The notes: a model not told the origin generated them from the sequence alone. Positions 8,692-18,347 are shown, numbered from the stretch's first letter. The stretch: 64,000 nucleotides of DNA from Erwinia sp. HDF1-3R (GCF_039621855.1 NZ_CP155071.1:4092001-4156000); one strand, 5' to 3'. Numbers and translations are program-made.

Positions 8692-10101
8692 TTATAGCAT
8701 TGCCGCAATCAGCTTACCCAGCGTCACGACGGCGGCCTCCTGTGCTTCACCCCATGCCCATGCGGTATTAAAGCGGAAATAGTTAGCGTACTGCTCGCCG
8801 GAAGAGAACATTTTACCTGGCGCGATGCTGATGTTGTGCTCAAGCGCGCGGGTATAAAGCAGGGTGGTATTTACCTGCTTAGGCAGTTCAATCCACAAAA
8901 AATAGCCGCCCTGGCTGTCATTGATTCTGGCGGCGGCGGGCAGATGCCGTCGGAGTGACTGACGGGCCAGATTTTTACGCTGCTCCAGCGACTGGCGCAG
9001 ACGCCGCAGATGGCTGTCATAGCTCCGGGTGCCCAGATAGTTGGCCAGCGCCAGCTGCATAGGCGCACTGGTAGCCAGCGTACTCATCAGCTGTAGCTGC
9101 TGGATCTTTTTGGCATGTTTGCCCGCCGCGACCCATCCCACGCGGAACCCCGCAACCAGATTTTTAGAGAACGACGAGCAGTGCAGCACATCGTTCTGGC
9201 TATCAAACGCCTTTGCGGGCAGCGGTCTTTCACTGCCAAAGTAGAGTTCGCTGTAAACATCATCTTCAATCAGGGCGACCTGATGCTCCGCCAGTAGCGC
9301 CACCAGCTGCTGCTTTTTTTCGCGACTCAGCGTACAGCCAACCGGGTTCTGCTGGTTGGTCATCATCCAGCAGGCTTTTATCGGCCAGCGCGCCAGCGCC
9401 CGCGCCAGCTCATCAAGATCCATCCCGAGGCGGGGATCGGTCGCAATGGCGACGGCCTTCAGCTTCAGGCGCTCAATAACCTGTAGCGCACCATAAAAGC
9501 AGGGATTTTCAATTACCACCCAGTCACCCGGTTCGGTCACCGCCTGCATACTGAGGTTCAGCGCCTCCATGGCGCCATTGGTGATCACAATCTCATCAGG
9601 AGAAACGGCAATCCCCTGAAGGGCATAGCGCTGCGCCAGCGTTTTACGCAGCGTTTCATTGCCGGGCGGCAGATTATTTATCGCATCTGCTGGAGTCAGA
9701 GAGTGCGACACGGCGCTGAGTGAGCGCATCAGCTGCCGCTGGGGGAAAAGTTCAGGGTCGGGGAAAGCGGAACCGAAAGGGACGATCTGCGGATCGCGAC
9801 CGGCCTGAAGCACGTCGAAAATAAAGGCGTTGATGTCGACCGACTCCGCCAGCTGCACTTTTTGATGGCCAACCGGCTGGCTGAGGAATTCTGCGCGCGG
9901 TGCGACAAAGTAGCCTGACTGTGGCCGGGAGCGGATCCATCCCTGACTCTCCAGCACCTGATAGGCGTGCATCACCGTCATCAGACTCATGCCGCTGAGC
10001 GCAACCTGTTCACGTAGCGAGGGCAGTTTCTCTCCCGGCAGCCAGATTTCTGCCGCGATTTGCTGGGTAATACGATCGATAAGCCGCTGATATTTTGCCA
10101 A
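8692..10101 (-). CDS. ydcR: MocR-type (GntR-aminotransferase) regulator, YdcR orthologue
   Basis: A 469-residue transcription factor with an N-terminal GntR winged helix (residues about 1-75, GEKLPSLREQVALSGMSLMTV) and a fold-type I aminotransferase-like domain that binds PLP. The PLP lysine is in HCSSFSKNLVAGFRVGW; NLPPGN, NGAMEALNLSMQ and ENPCFYGAL are also visible. It aligns along its length with E. coli YdcR. Such regulators sense PLP or amino compounds, but the target genes are not apparent because no divergent partner faces it. Its promoter would lie in the short gap to the c-di-GMP gene. Confidence 0.9.
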   Translation of the reverse strand: MAKYQRLIDRITQQIAAEIWLPGEKLPSLREQVALSGMSLMTVMHAYQVLESQGWIRSRPQSGYFVAPRAEFLSQPVGHQKVQLAESVDINAFIFDVLQAGRDPQIVPFGSAFPDPELFPQRQLMRSLSAVSHSLTPADAINNLPPGNETLRKTLAQRYALQGIAVSPDEIVITNGAMEALNLSMQAVTEPGDWVVIENPCFYGALQVIERLKLKAVAIATDPRLGMDLDELARALARWPIKACWMMTNQQNPVGCTLSREKKQQLVALLAEHQVALIEDDVYSELYFGSERPLPAKAFDSQNDVLHCSSFSKNLVAGFRVGWVAAGKHAKKIQQLQLMSTLATSAPMQLALANYLGTRSYDSHLRRLRQSLEQRKNLARQSLRRHLPAAARINDSQGGYFLWIELPKQVNTTLLYTRALEHNISIAPGKMFSSGEQYANYFRFNTAWAWGEAQEAAVVTLGKLIAAML

Positions 10102-10158
10102 AACCGTTACCGACTCCTTAAGGATTGCTGGCGGCTATTATAGGCACGGCGTGCGCAT

Positions 10159-12288
10159 TTAGACAGTATCCGGCAGGGCTGGCCGGCGCTTTTCCCCAGG
10201 CTCAGAAGGTAGCGCCCCCTTTTGCCCGGTGTCCACACTCCGTCTGAGTTGTGGCACCTGCCCGGCAGGCACCGGGCGACCCAGAAGATAGCCCTGGAGC
10301 GAATCACAGCCCAGCCGGGTCAAAAATGCCTGCTGCTCCTGCGTTTCAACGCCCTCGGCCACCACTTTCAGATTCAGCGTCTGCGCCAGAGCAACGATGG
10401 CGGTGATAATCGTGGCGTCACCGCTTTGCGGTCGCAGTTCGCTCACAAACGCGCGATCAATTTTCAGTTCGCTGGCCGGTAGCCGCTTCAGGTAAAGCAG
10501 GCTGGAGTAGCCGGTACCAAAATCATCAATAGACGTTTTGATACCCAGTGCAGCCAGCTCGGTCAGAATACGGATGCTCTCCTCTGGCTCACGCATTGCG
10601 GTCGTTTCGGTCACCTCCAGCGTCAATAACTCTGCCGGAATATGATGCTCCGCCAGCGCCCGGGTGACGGTTTCTACCAGACCGACCTGTTCAAACTGCA
10701 CGGTGGAGAGGTTAACCGCCACGGACCAGCGCGGATTCTCCTCAAGATGCCAGATTCGTAGCTGACGACAGGCCTCGTTAATCACCCAGTTACCCAGGCT
10801 TACGATAAGGCCGGTTTTTTCCGCCACCGGCAGGAAGATATCCGGCATAAGCAGCCCGCGCTGCGGATGCTGCCAGCGGATCAGCGCCTCAAAACCGAGG
10901 ATCTGCCCATCCGTTGCGCCATATTTAGGCTGATAAAACAGGCGCAGCTCATTGTTTGCAATAGCCAGCCACAGATCGTTTATCAGCTGTAATTGATTCT
11001 GCGCCAGCGTGTTCATTGATGGCTGGAAAAAGCTGTAGCCGTTGCGCCCGTTCTTTTTGGTGTGGTACATCGCCGCATCGGCATTAAACATCAGCTCGCG
11101 CTCGTCCCGACCGTCCCCAGGGAAAACGGCGATCCCAATACTCAGGGAAACCAGCAGTTCGTAAAGGGAGAGGGTAAAGGGCACACTAATCGCTTTGACC
11201 AGCCTGTCGGCGACGACGGCGGCATCATTGGGTTCGCTAATTTCCAGCAGCAACACAAATTCATCGCCCCCAATTCTTGCCAGCGTATGAAGGTCTTTGA
11301 GCTGGGCGTTCATTCTGTCAGTCACGGCGATCAGCAGATTATCGCCGATATGGTGGCCAAACGCGTCGTTTACCCCCTTAAAGCCGTCGAGATCCATAAA
11401 CATCACCGCAAAGGTGCTCTCTTCACGAATGGCTTTAGTCAGGGCCTGCTTCAGACGGTCTTCCAGCAGAATGCGGTTTGGCAGCCGGGTAAGATTGTCA
11501 TGTAGCGCCAGCTTAGCCAGCTCCCTGTTGGCTTCCGCCAGGGAAGAGGCCAGCACCGAGGTTCGCGACTGAAGCCGGGCATCCAGCGTGGAGACCACCA
11601 GCGCAATACCGAGAATGGATAACGTCACCACGGTGACCACCACCGCCAGCCACTGACTGTTTACGCCCTGCCCGGTCGCATGGCTGTTCATGGGGAAATT
11701 CGCGGCGGCCATACCGGTGTAGTGCATCCCGGCGATAGCTCCGCCCATCACCATCGCCGCGCCGGCCCGCAGCAGCCCGAGTCGCCCATTCCCCTGACGC
11801 AGCCTGAATGCCAGCCACAAAGCCACCACCGAAGCCAGCAACGCGATAACCACCGACACCACTACCCAGCGCCAGTTCCAGTCGATGCCCGGTGCCAGCA
11901 TCAGAGCTGCCATGCCAATGTAGTGCATGGAGGCGACGCCGCTCCCGAGCACCAGTGCGCCAATAATCAGCCGCCCGAGCGTAAGCTGACCATAACAGAC
12001 AATCCACAGCGCAAAAATCGAGGCGGCGATGGCAACGGCCATCGAGATAACCGTCAGGCTGGGGTCATAGCTCATCGCCATAGCAAGATCCATCGCCAGC
12101 ATACCGATAAAATGCATTGACCAGATGCCAATTCCCATTGCAAACCCGCCGCCAATCAGCCAGAACGTTTCGGCTTTTCCCGTCGTGGTGGTTACCCTGC
12201 CCGCCATATCCAGCGCGGTATAGGAGGCGAGAAAGGCAACGGCCACGGAAGCAATGACCATCAGCGGGTCCCAGGAACTCATAAGCAT
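10159..12288 (-). CDS. MHYT-GGDEF-EAL cyclic-di-GMP protein
   Basis: A 709-residue inner-membrane protein that should make and/or break cyclic di-GMP. Residues about 1-240 form the seven-helix MHYT sensor region, with three M-H-Y/F motifs (SMHFIGM, SMHYIGMAA, GMHYTGMAA) thought to bind copper and sense diatomic gases. A GGDEF domain (about 265-430) keeps IGGDEF intact, so cyclase activity is possible; no RxxD inhibitory site is seen just before it. The EAL domain (about 440-690) keeps FEALIRWQHP, LEVTETTAM, DDFGTGYSS and AEGVET, so phosphodiesterase activity is likely. It is divergent from the pilus operon across 546 bp, which suggests a role in pilus or biofilm control. Confidence 0.92.
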   Translation of the reverse strand: MLMSSWDPLMVIASVAVAFLASYTALDMAGRVTTTTGKAETFWLIGGGFAMGIGIWSMHFIGMLAMDLAMAMSYDPSLTVISMAVAIAASIFALWIVCYGQLTLGRLIIGALVLGSGVASMHYIGMAALMLAPGIDWNWRWVVVSVVIALLASVVALWLAFRLRQGNGRLGLLRAGAAMVMGGAIAGMHYTGMAAANFPMNSHATGQGVNSQWLAVVVTVVTLSILGIALVVSTLDARLQSRTSVLASSLAEANRELAKLALHDNLTRLPNRILLEDRLKQALTKAIREESTFAVMFMDLDGFKGVNDAFGHHIGDNLLIAVTDRMNAQLKDLHTLARIGGDEFVLLLEISEPNDAAVVADRLVKAISVPFTLSLYELLVSLSIGIAVFPGDGRDERELMFNADAAMYHTKKNGRNGYSFFQPSMNTLAQNQLQLINDLWLAIANNELRLFYQPKYGATDGQILGFEALIRWQHPQRGLLMPDIFLPVAEKTGLIVSLGNWVINEACRQLRIWHLEENPRWSVAVNLSTVQFEQVGLVETVTRALAEHHIPAELLTLEVTETTAMREPEESIRILTELAALGIKTSIDDFGTGYSSLLYLKRLPASELKIDRAFVSELRPQSGDATIITAIVALAQTLNLKVVAEGVETQEQQAFLTRLGCDSLQGYLLGRPVPAGQVPQLRRSVDTGQKGALPSEPGEKRRPALPDTV

Positions 12289-12834
12289 AGGTAAATCTCG
12301 GTTTTTGCAGCCAGTAGCGTGGCGCTGATTTATTAAACAAAACTTTCTTAAGTCTTACCAGTACCTCTTTATCTCGCGCGCAAAACAGGGCCATTGTTAA
12401 CCGGAATATAAATATAAATGTCTGGCCTGACTTAATGACTTCCCCTGCCCGGGTCAGCACGCGTGATTTTAAAATTTAGTGGTACGGTTTAATCGCTCAC
12501 AGAACATACCACGCTCTTCAAAGATTTACTTTACGATAATGAGATTATTCTTAAAGATAGCGCGTTCCTCCCTAAATCCGTGGCCTGGGTCGTAAAAATC
12601 TTTTCTCCTCGCAGCCGCAAATATTATTTTTTCTTGCAGCTGTTCACGTATCCCTTAGTTGTTCTATAGTAAAGAAAACCATATATATTACGCTGCTACT
12701 GATGCGATGAAACGCGCTTTACGGCCATTTATTAAAAACAATATATTATTTTATCTTTAATTTTTAAGGTGAGATGTTCACTTTTACACCAGGCGAAAAA
12801 GCACTTTCATCGATCTAATCAGTAAGGAATGGTT
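12289..12834. other. Divergent intergenic region, no gene found
   Basis: A 546-bp AT-rich stretch between the c-di-GMP gene and the pilus operon. No credible ORF, tRNA or strong hairpin is seen. It must hold the promoters of both divergent units. A ribosome binding site (AAGGA at 12824-12828) precedes the first pilin. Confidence 0.6.
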
Positions 12835-13401
12835 ATGAAATTGAAGCTTTTTCTGCTGGGTTGCGCACTGAGCGCTGGCACGGTGACGTCCGGTTTTACC
12901 GCTACCACGACGGGCACCATTAACGCCACGCTGGTGCTCACTACCGGCTGCCTTGTCAACGGCCAGTCGGCTACCACAGGCGTGAATTTCGGTACTCTGG
13001 ACTTTGGTAGTAGCGCAGGGACCTTTGATACGCTCAACGCCACCTTAGTCGGCTCGCTGGGTAACGGTATCTTCGTTCGCTGCACCACGGGTCAGACCTA
13101 CAATGTTCAGCTCACCAGCAGCAACGCGGCACCGGCTACCGTTTATGGCGCCGTCACCGCACAGCCGCGCTATCTGGTTTTGGGTAGCGACGCGACCCAG
13201 GGGATAGCCTATACCCTGTATGGCAGCACCGCTTACACCACCCCCATCGCAAACAATGCCAATCTGGTCAATACGGGCACCACCGATCCGGTCAACGGCG
13301 ATAATTATCCTGTTTATGGCCGGGTGAGCGGCGGTGGATTTAACGCCGCGATCCCCGCGGGAACCTACACGGATACGATTAACGTCGCCGTGAATTACTG
13401 A
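12835..13401 (+). CDS. Csu-type major pilin (spore coat U domain)
   Basis: A 188-residue exported pilin of the SCPU/Csu family. The start at 12835 (MKLKLFLLGCALSAG) is chosen because AAGGA lies six bases upstream; the earlier ATG at 12829 touches the ribosome binding site. A signal peptide of ~24 residues is followed by one SCPU domain: VNFGTLDFGSSAG, a disulfide-type cysteine pair (TTGC...RCTTG), and the C-terminal PAGTYTDTINVAVNY donor-strand motif. It is the first gene of a five-gene operon and by position corresponds to CsuA/B, the shaft subunit. Confidence 0.88.
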   Translation: MKLKLFLLGCALSAGTVTSGFTATTTGTINATLVLTTGCLVNGQSATTGVNFGTLDFGSSAGTFDTLNATLVGSLGNGIFVRCTTGQTYNVQLTSSNAAPATVYGAVTAQPRYLVLGSDATQGIAYTLYGSTAYTTPIANNANLVNTGTTDPVNGDNYPVYGRVSGGGFNAAIPAGTYTDTINVAVNY

Positions 13402-13424
13402 TTGTTACTGAAGGGGAACGCCCT

Positions 13425-13955
13425 GTGTTGGCGTGGCTGAAAACCGGAGGCTGGCTGGCGGGTGTGTTGTGCATGTTGCTCAGCGTTATCAGCAACCGTG
13501 CATGGTCGCTTCCGACACAGACCTTTGAGGTCAGCGCATCGATTGTTAACGGTTGTGTGATTTCCGGTACCAACACTGCCGTATTTGGTGCGCTGAACTT
13601 CGGCACACTACCGGGCGTAGGCAGCAGGTCGGCCAGTACCAGCCTGACGCAAAATGCTGCGTTAACGCTGGCCTGTACGCCCGGGACCACGCTGAATTTG
13701 AGCATTGACGGCGGCGCGCATTATTCCACGACCCGGAATATGCAGGTGGCGAATAATACCAATCTGATTGGCTACTCGCTGTACACCAGTGCCAACCACA
13801 GTGCCGCCAGCGCAATCCCGGTGAGTCAGAATGTGGCGCTGGCCTTCAGTAATGCCAATAACATCACCCTGCCGGTTTACGGTCTGGTGCAGCTCAGCGG
13901 AGTCAACCGTGCCGGCACCTACAGCGATACCCTGACGGTAACGCTGAGCTGGTGA
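13425..13955 (+). CDS. Csu-type minor pilin (SCPU domain, GTG start)
   Basis: A 176-residue exported pilin subunit starting at GTG, with AAGGGGAA shortly upstream. A signal peptide (MLAWLKTGGWLAGVLCMLLSV...) ends near NRAWS. The single SCPU domain shows GALNFGTLPGVGS, a cysteine pair (NGCVISG and LACTPGT), and a C-terminal AGTYSDTLTVTLSW strand. It is 23 bases from the preceding pilin and 23 from the chaperone. It probably corresponds to CsuA or CsuB. Only two small pilins precede the chaperone here, where Acinetobacter has three. Confidence 0.87.
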   Translation: MLAWLKTGGWLAGVLCMLLSVISNRAWSLPTQTFEVSASIVNGCVISGTNTAVFGALNFGTLPGVGSRSASTSLTQNAALTLACTPGTTLNLSIDGGAHYSTTRNMQVANNTNLIGYSLYTSANHSAASAIPVSQNVALAFSNANNITLPVYGLVQLSGVNRAGTYSDTLTVTLSW

Positions 13956-13978
13956 GAAAGGGAAAACGAGAAGCATAT

Positions 13979-14698
13979 ATGAATAGGTTACCTCTTATTG
14001 CGCTGTTTTTTTGCCTGATCGGCGGCGCATTTTTATCACCCGTCCGGGCGGGTAATTCGGTACTGATCTGGCCCATCGATCCCAAAATCCCCAGTGGGGA
14101 TAAGGCGACAGAGCTATGGATTGAGAACCGGGGCGGGGCGACCACGCTTATGCAGGTCAGGATTTTTAACTGGCAGCAAATTGATGGCAAAGAGCAGTAT
14201 CAGACGCAGCAGAGCGTGGTGGCCAGCCCGCCGCTGGTCAGAATAGAACCTGGACAAAAGCAGCTGGTACGCCTGATCAATCAGGTCCCGCCGCCGCCGG
14301 GCAAAGAAATGGCCTGGCGTGTGGTGCTGGATGAAATCCCTACCCCTCAGAGCCAGGCACCCAATCAGGCCGGACTGAATTTCCAGATGCGCTACTCCGT
14401 GCCGCTGTTTACCTACGGCCAGGGCCTCTCTGCGGATACTGCCCAGCCTGCGTTAAGCTGGCGGGTGATCACCCAGGACGGCCATAGCGCGTTGAGAATT
14501 ACCAACAGTGGAAAAGGTCATGCCCGTCTGAGCAAAGTTAGCCTGGCCGGTCGCACGCTATCGAATAGCCTGTTTGGCTACGTGCTGGCCAATGCCAGCA
14601 ACACTTTCCCACTGAACTTTCCGGCCTCCAATAGCGCGGAGCTGCGCGCCGAGCTGGATAATAATAAAAGCTGGCGCAGCACCGGCTCGCCACGCTAA
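13979..14698 (+). CDS. Csu-type periplasmic pilus chaperone (CsuC-like)
   Basis: A 239-residue chaperone that would fold pilin subunits and deliver them to the usher by donor-strand complementation. I place the start at 13979 (MNRLPLIALFFCLIGGAFLS), which gives a proper signal peptide; the ORF continues upstream to 13952 without good cause. The N-terminal PapD-like domain has VLIWPIDPKIPSGDKATELWIENRG, RIEPGQKQLVRLIN and AWRVVLDEIP, as in archaic (FGL-long/Csu) chaperones. The C-terminal domain contains LRITNSGKGHARLSKV. It sits between the pilins and the usher. Confidence 0.9.
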   Translation: MNRLPLIALFFCLIGGAFLSPVRAGNSVLIWPIDPKIPSGDKATELWIENRGGATTLMQVRIFNWQQIDGKEQYQTQQSVVASPPLVRIEPGQKQLVRLINQVPPPPGKEMAWRVVLDEIPTPQSQAPNQAGLNFQMRYSVPLFTYGQGLSADTAQPALSWRVITQDGHSALRITNSGKGHARLSKVSLAGRTLSNSLFGYVLANASNTFPLNFPASNSAELRAELDNNKSWRSTGSPR

Positions 14699-14701
14699 CC
14701 G

Positions 14702-17119
14702 ATGAGCAGGCATAGCTTAGCTTCAGTAAGCCGCTACCTGCCCGTCGTTGTCAGCCTGCTGGGAAGTCTGCTGCCCGGGGCCGGGCGGGCAGAGACCTGG
14801 TCCTCACTGCCGCCGCCGCCGGTAAAAAATGAGGCTGGCCCGCAGAAGCAGCAATATATGCTGGGCCTGGTGGTAAACGATCGCGACAGCCAGCAGGTCG
14901 TACCCGTTACGTTTAACGGCGACCACTATCTTCTCAGGGCGGGCGATCTTCAGCGGGCCGGTATTCCGGCGGCGCAAATCAGCTCCTCAATGGTGGATGT
15001 CTCTACCCTGCCAGGCGTGAAGGCAAATTATGACGCCGCCCGCCAGCGCATTCTGCTGACCGTGCCGCCCGACTGGCTCCCGGCTCAGCATCTGGGCGGC
15101 AGCGACAATCAACAGCCACGCTACCCCGGACTCAGCACGCCAGGTGCACTGTTCAACTACGATCTCTACACCAGCCGGACCAGCCAGAGTGGTACACGTC
15201 TTTCCGCGTGGAGCGAGTTTCGCCTGTTTGGCAGCGGCGGGCAGCTTTCGACCAACGGCGTTTATCAGCAGCAGATCGCTGGTTCGCCGGGTTATCAAAA
15301 TGATGGCTATCTCCGCTACGACAGCTGGTGGAGCAATCAGGATGAGGAGCGATCCCTGAGCTGGCGCGTAGGGGATTTGATTACGGATTCACTGGCGTGG
15401 AGCAACAGCGTCAGGCTGGGCGGCATCCAGATTGCGCGGGATTTCTCGGTGCGCCCGGATATTATTACCTATCCCCTGCCCGCTTTTTCCGGCCAGGCGG
15501 CGGTTCCCTCGACCGTCGATCTGTTCGTCAACGGCTACAGAAACAGTTCTAACAACGTGCAGCCCGGTCCATGGTCGATGACCAATATGCCCTTCGTCAA
15601 CGGGGCGGGAAACGCGGTAGTGGTGACCACCGATGCAACTGGCCGTCGCATCACCACGACGATGCCTTTTTACGTCTCCAGTAATCTGCTGAAGCCCGGC
15701 CTGTCGGACTTCTCCTTCTCTGCCGGTGCGCTGCGCGAAAACTACGGGGTCAAAAACGCAGACTATGGCGCGGGTGCTGCCAGCGGCTCCTGGCGCTATG
15801 GTCTGAACGACTGGCTGACGCTGGAGAGCCACGCCGAGGCCGCAGAGTCCCTGGCGCTGGCCGGTGCGGGCGGGCAGATGCGCATCGGCTCGCTCGGCGT
15901 AGTGAATAGTGCGGTGACCCGCAGCCAGATGGACGGTGAGAGCGGTGACCAGTACAGCTGGGGTTATCAGTATAACAACAGCCGCTTTAGCATCGGCACT
16001 CAGCATATTATTCGCACCGCTGACTTCAGCAATCTGGCGCTGTATGGCGATCGCAGCAGCGGGGCGGCCAGAACGGAATATACGCTTAGCCGCCGCAGCG
16101 CCCAGTATAATGTCAGCCTGTCGCTGGACCAGTACGGCAGCCTGGGCGCGGCTTTTATTGATATTACCAGCGGCAGCGGTAACAAAACCCAGCTGTTGAA
16201 CCTCTCCTGGAGTAAGAATATCTGGGGTAACAGTAGCCTTTACCTCTCCGCCACCCATGACCAGCAGCAGGACGTATGGTCCGGTGCCGTTTCACTGGTG
16301 ATCCCCTTCAGCGAACGGGGAAATGCCAGCATCGGCCTGGAGCGCGACCGTTTTGGCGGCACGGCACAGCGTCTGGGCGTCTCACGCGCCATGCCCACCG
16401 AAGGGGGCTTTTCCTATGATGCCTCCTGGGCACGCGAGAGCAGCGGCAGCGACTTCACCCAGGGCAGCGTTAGCTGGCGTAATGACCTGATTCAGACCTC
16501 AGCAGGGTTCTACGGTGACAGCGATTACAGCACCCAGTTTGGTGATATCACCGGGTCACTGGTGTTTATGGATGGCAGCCTGTTTGCCGCCAATGAGGTG
16601 AATGATGCCTTTGTACTGGTAAAAACCGATTATCCCGAAGTCGAAGTAGACTATGAGAATCAGTTAATGGGTAAGACGAATAGCAAGGGTTATCTGCTGG
16701 TGCCGAGAGTCAGCTCGTGGTATCCGGCGAAATATGCAATTAATACGCTCGACCTGCCGGTGGATATGACGACCTCATCGGTCGAGCAGCGCTTCGCGGT
16801 TAAGCGTCAGAGCGGTTATCTGCTGCATTTCCCCATCGTTCCGCTGCGCGCCGCCAGCGTTATCCTGCTCGATCAGAACGGGCAACCTCTTCCCGTGTCA
16901 ACCCAGCTTATCCGCCAGGGTCAGGCCACGGAATACGTCGGCTGGGACGGCATTGCCTGGATGGAAAATCTCAAGCCCGAAAACCCGTTCAGGGCCGAAA
17001 CGCCGGACGGACGACACTGCGAGTCGGTATTGAAGGTCCCCGGCGGACGACCTGAATCCCTCAGGACCTATGGACCGCTAACCTGCACTCTCTCCGCCGA
17101 TGCGCCAGGAGCACCGTGA
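14702..17119 (+). CDS. Csu-type outer-membrane usher (CsuD-like)
   Basis: An 805-residue outer-membrane usher that assembles the pilus and secretes subunits. A signal peptide ends near PGAGRA. The N-terminal periplasmic domain (about 40-140) precedes a large beta-barrel with plug (SRTSQSGTRLSAWSEFRLF, VRLGGIQIARDF, VPSTVDLFVNGYRNSS and PGPWSMTNMPFVNGAGNAVV). The C-terminal domains end with LPVSTQLIRQG and VGWDGIAWMENLKPENPF. The length fits the archaic usher group. Its stop overlaps the ATG of the tip adhesin (TGATG), so those two are coupled. Confidence 0.93.
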   Translation: MSRHSLASVSRYLPVVVSLLGSLLPGAGRAETWSSLPPPPVKNEAGPQKQQYMLGLVVNDRDSQQVVPVTFNGDHYLLRAGDLQRAGIPAAQISSSMVDVSTLPGVKANYDAARQRILLTVPPDWLPAQHLGGSDNQQPRYPGLSTPGALFNYDLYTSRTSQSGTRLSAWSEFRLFGSGGQLSTNGVYQQQIAGSPGYQNDGYLRYDSWWSNQDEERSLSWRVGDLITDSLAWSNSVRLGGIQIARDFSVRPDIITYPLPAFSGQAAVPSTVDLFVNGYRNSSNNVQPGPWSMTNMPFVNGAGNAVVVTTDATGRRITTTMPFYVSSNLLKPGLSDFSFSAGALRENYGVKNADYGAGAASGSWRYGLNDWLTLESHAEAAESLALAGAGGQMRIGSLGVVNSAVTRSQMDGESGDQYSWGYQYNNSRFSIGTQHIIRTADFSNLALYGDRSSGAARTEYTLSRRSAQYNVSLSLDQYGSLGAAFIDITSGSGNKTQLLNLSWSKNIWGNSSLYLSATHDQQQDVWSGAVSLVIPFSERGNASIGLERDRFGGTAQRLGVSRAMPTEGGFSYDASWARESSGSDFTQGSVSWRNDLIQTSAGFYGDSDYSTQFGDITGSLVFMDGSLFAANEVNDAFVLVKTDYPEVEVDYENQLMGKTNSKGYLLVPRVSSWYPAKYAINTLDLPVDMTTSSVEQRFAVKRQSGYLLHFPIVPLRAASVILLDQNGQPLPVSTQLIRQGQATEYVGWDGIAWMENLKPENPFRAETPDGRHCESVLKVPGGRPESLRTYGPLTCTLSADAPGAP

Positions 17120-18102
17120 TGAAAAAAATCTCAGCCGTCCTGTTTTTACTACTGATGGCCTGCCCACTCTCTGGATGGGCGGCCTGCACCCTACCCTCGT
17201 CGACCGCCTCGTTCGGCACCGTCAGTTCGTTTGCGGTGAATACCACCGCCAGTGCCACCTCGGCCAGCGTGAACGTTAACTGCGGCTCGGGCAGTATCCT
17301 TTCGCTGCTATCAACGGATTACGTCAAAATACAGCTGACAAGCGCGACCTATACCAGCGGTACGCGTGGCGCACTTAAAACCAGTAGTAGCGGCAGCGAT
17401 CTCATTCCTGTCCAGCTGTGTAGCGATTCCGCCTGCGGCAATGAGATGACCATTGGCGGAACCACCGTTAGCTTCAGCTCTTCCCAGTTAGTGAATTTGG
17501 TGGGTCTGCTGGGCGGGCAAAACTTTACCATTCCGGTATATATGCGCACCGTGCCGGGTCAGGTGGTGGCCGCCGGAAGCTATACGGGGGTCATGAATAT
17601 GCTGGTCAGTTACAACGTCTGTACCGGGCTGGGCGCGCTCGGGCTATGCCTGGCGGGCAGTCAGATAACCAGCTCCGGCACGGTGCCCATTACCGTCAGT
17701 ATGACTATCACTAACGACTGCACCACCATCACCGCACCCAACATCAGCTTTGGCAGTGCGCCGCTGGTCAGCAGCTTCAGTAAAGTCGCCCAGTCTATTA
17801 ATGTCATCTGCACTAAAGGCAGCACCTATACGGTGGGACTGAGCAACGGCAGCCATGCGGTGGGGAGCCAACGCTATATGACCAGCGGCAGCAACCAGCT
17901 TGCCTATGAGATTTATCAAAATACCAGCACCCTGCGCTGGGGGCCTCTTGGCAGCGAGCGCGTGGCCAGCACGGCGGCGAACAGCATCAGTGTTGATGGG
18001 TTGACCCGCACCTTTAATTACACCGCACAGATTTTAACTAACCAAACCACACCCGTAGCAGGCAGCTACAGCGACAGCGTGGTCGTGGATCTCTCATTTT
18101 AA
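17119..18102 (+). CDS. Csu-type tip adhesin (two SCPU domains, CsuE-like)
   Basis: A 327-residue exported protein with a signal peptide (MKKISAVLFLLLMACPLSGWA) and two SCPU domains. The first is at about 20-165 (ASFGTVSSFAVNTT ... AAGSYTGVMNMLVSY); the second at about 190-327 (TITAPNISFGSAPLVSSF ... VAGSYSDSVVVDLSF). This two-domain form and its place after the usher match the CsuE tip adhesin, which binds hydrophobic surfaces in Acinetobacter. The start at 17119 has AGGAG seven bases upstream; a GTG three bases earlier is a weaker choice. Confidence 0.88.
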   Translation: MKKISAVLFLLLMACPLSGWAACTLPSSTASFGTVSSFAVNTTASATSASVNVNCGSGSILSLLSTDYVKIQLTSATYTSGTRGALKTSSSGSDLIPVQLCSDSACGNEMTIGGTTVSFSSSQLVNLVGLLGGQNFTIPVYMRTVPGQVVAAGSYTGVMNMLVSYNVCTGLGALGLCLAGSQITSSGTVPITVSMTITNDCTTITAPNISFGSAPLVSSFSKVAQSINVICTKGSTYTVGLSNGSHAVGSQRYMTSGSNQLAYEIYQNTSTLRWGPLGSERVASTAANSISVDGLTRTFNYTAQILTNQTTPVAGSYSDSVVVDLSF

Positions 18103-18116
18103 CGCGCGCCTGGTAA

Positions 18117-18236
18117 AACGTGGTGGTGGACTCTTATTTGAAAGCACGGCTAATGTAACGTGGTGGTGGACCCTTATTTGAAAGCACGGCTAATGTAACG
18201 TGGTGAAATATATCTCATTGGAAAGTACGGCCGATA
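18117..18236. repeat. Three 40-bp tandem repeats after the pilus operon
   Basis: Units at 18117-18156 and 18157-18196 differ at one base; each runs from AACGTGGTGGTGGAC to GCACGGCTAATGT. The third, at 18197-18236, is diverged but keeps AACGTGGTGAA, GGAAAG and TACGGCC in register. They lie 15 bases after the adhesin stop and are not coding. Confidence 0.85.
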
Positions 18237-18347
18237 TAGCGTAACGCGCCCTCGTAACTATCGGGCCTTGATGAATCTTGCGTCAGGGAGAACCAGCAAA
18301 AGTGAGCCATAGCGCGTTTCACAGGCCGCTATACCTCCAGCATTGTG

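Noticed and set aside
15389-16258. 289-codon open frame opposite the usher gene
   Set aside because: Antisense to a clear usher reading frame, low-complexity Ala/Gly/Arg content, no ribosome binding site.
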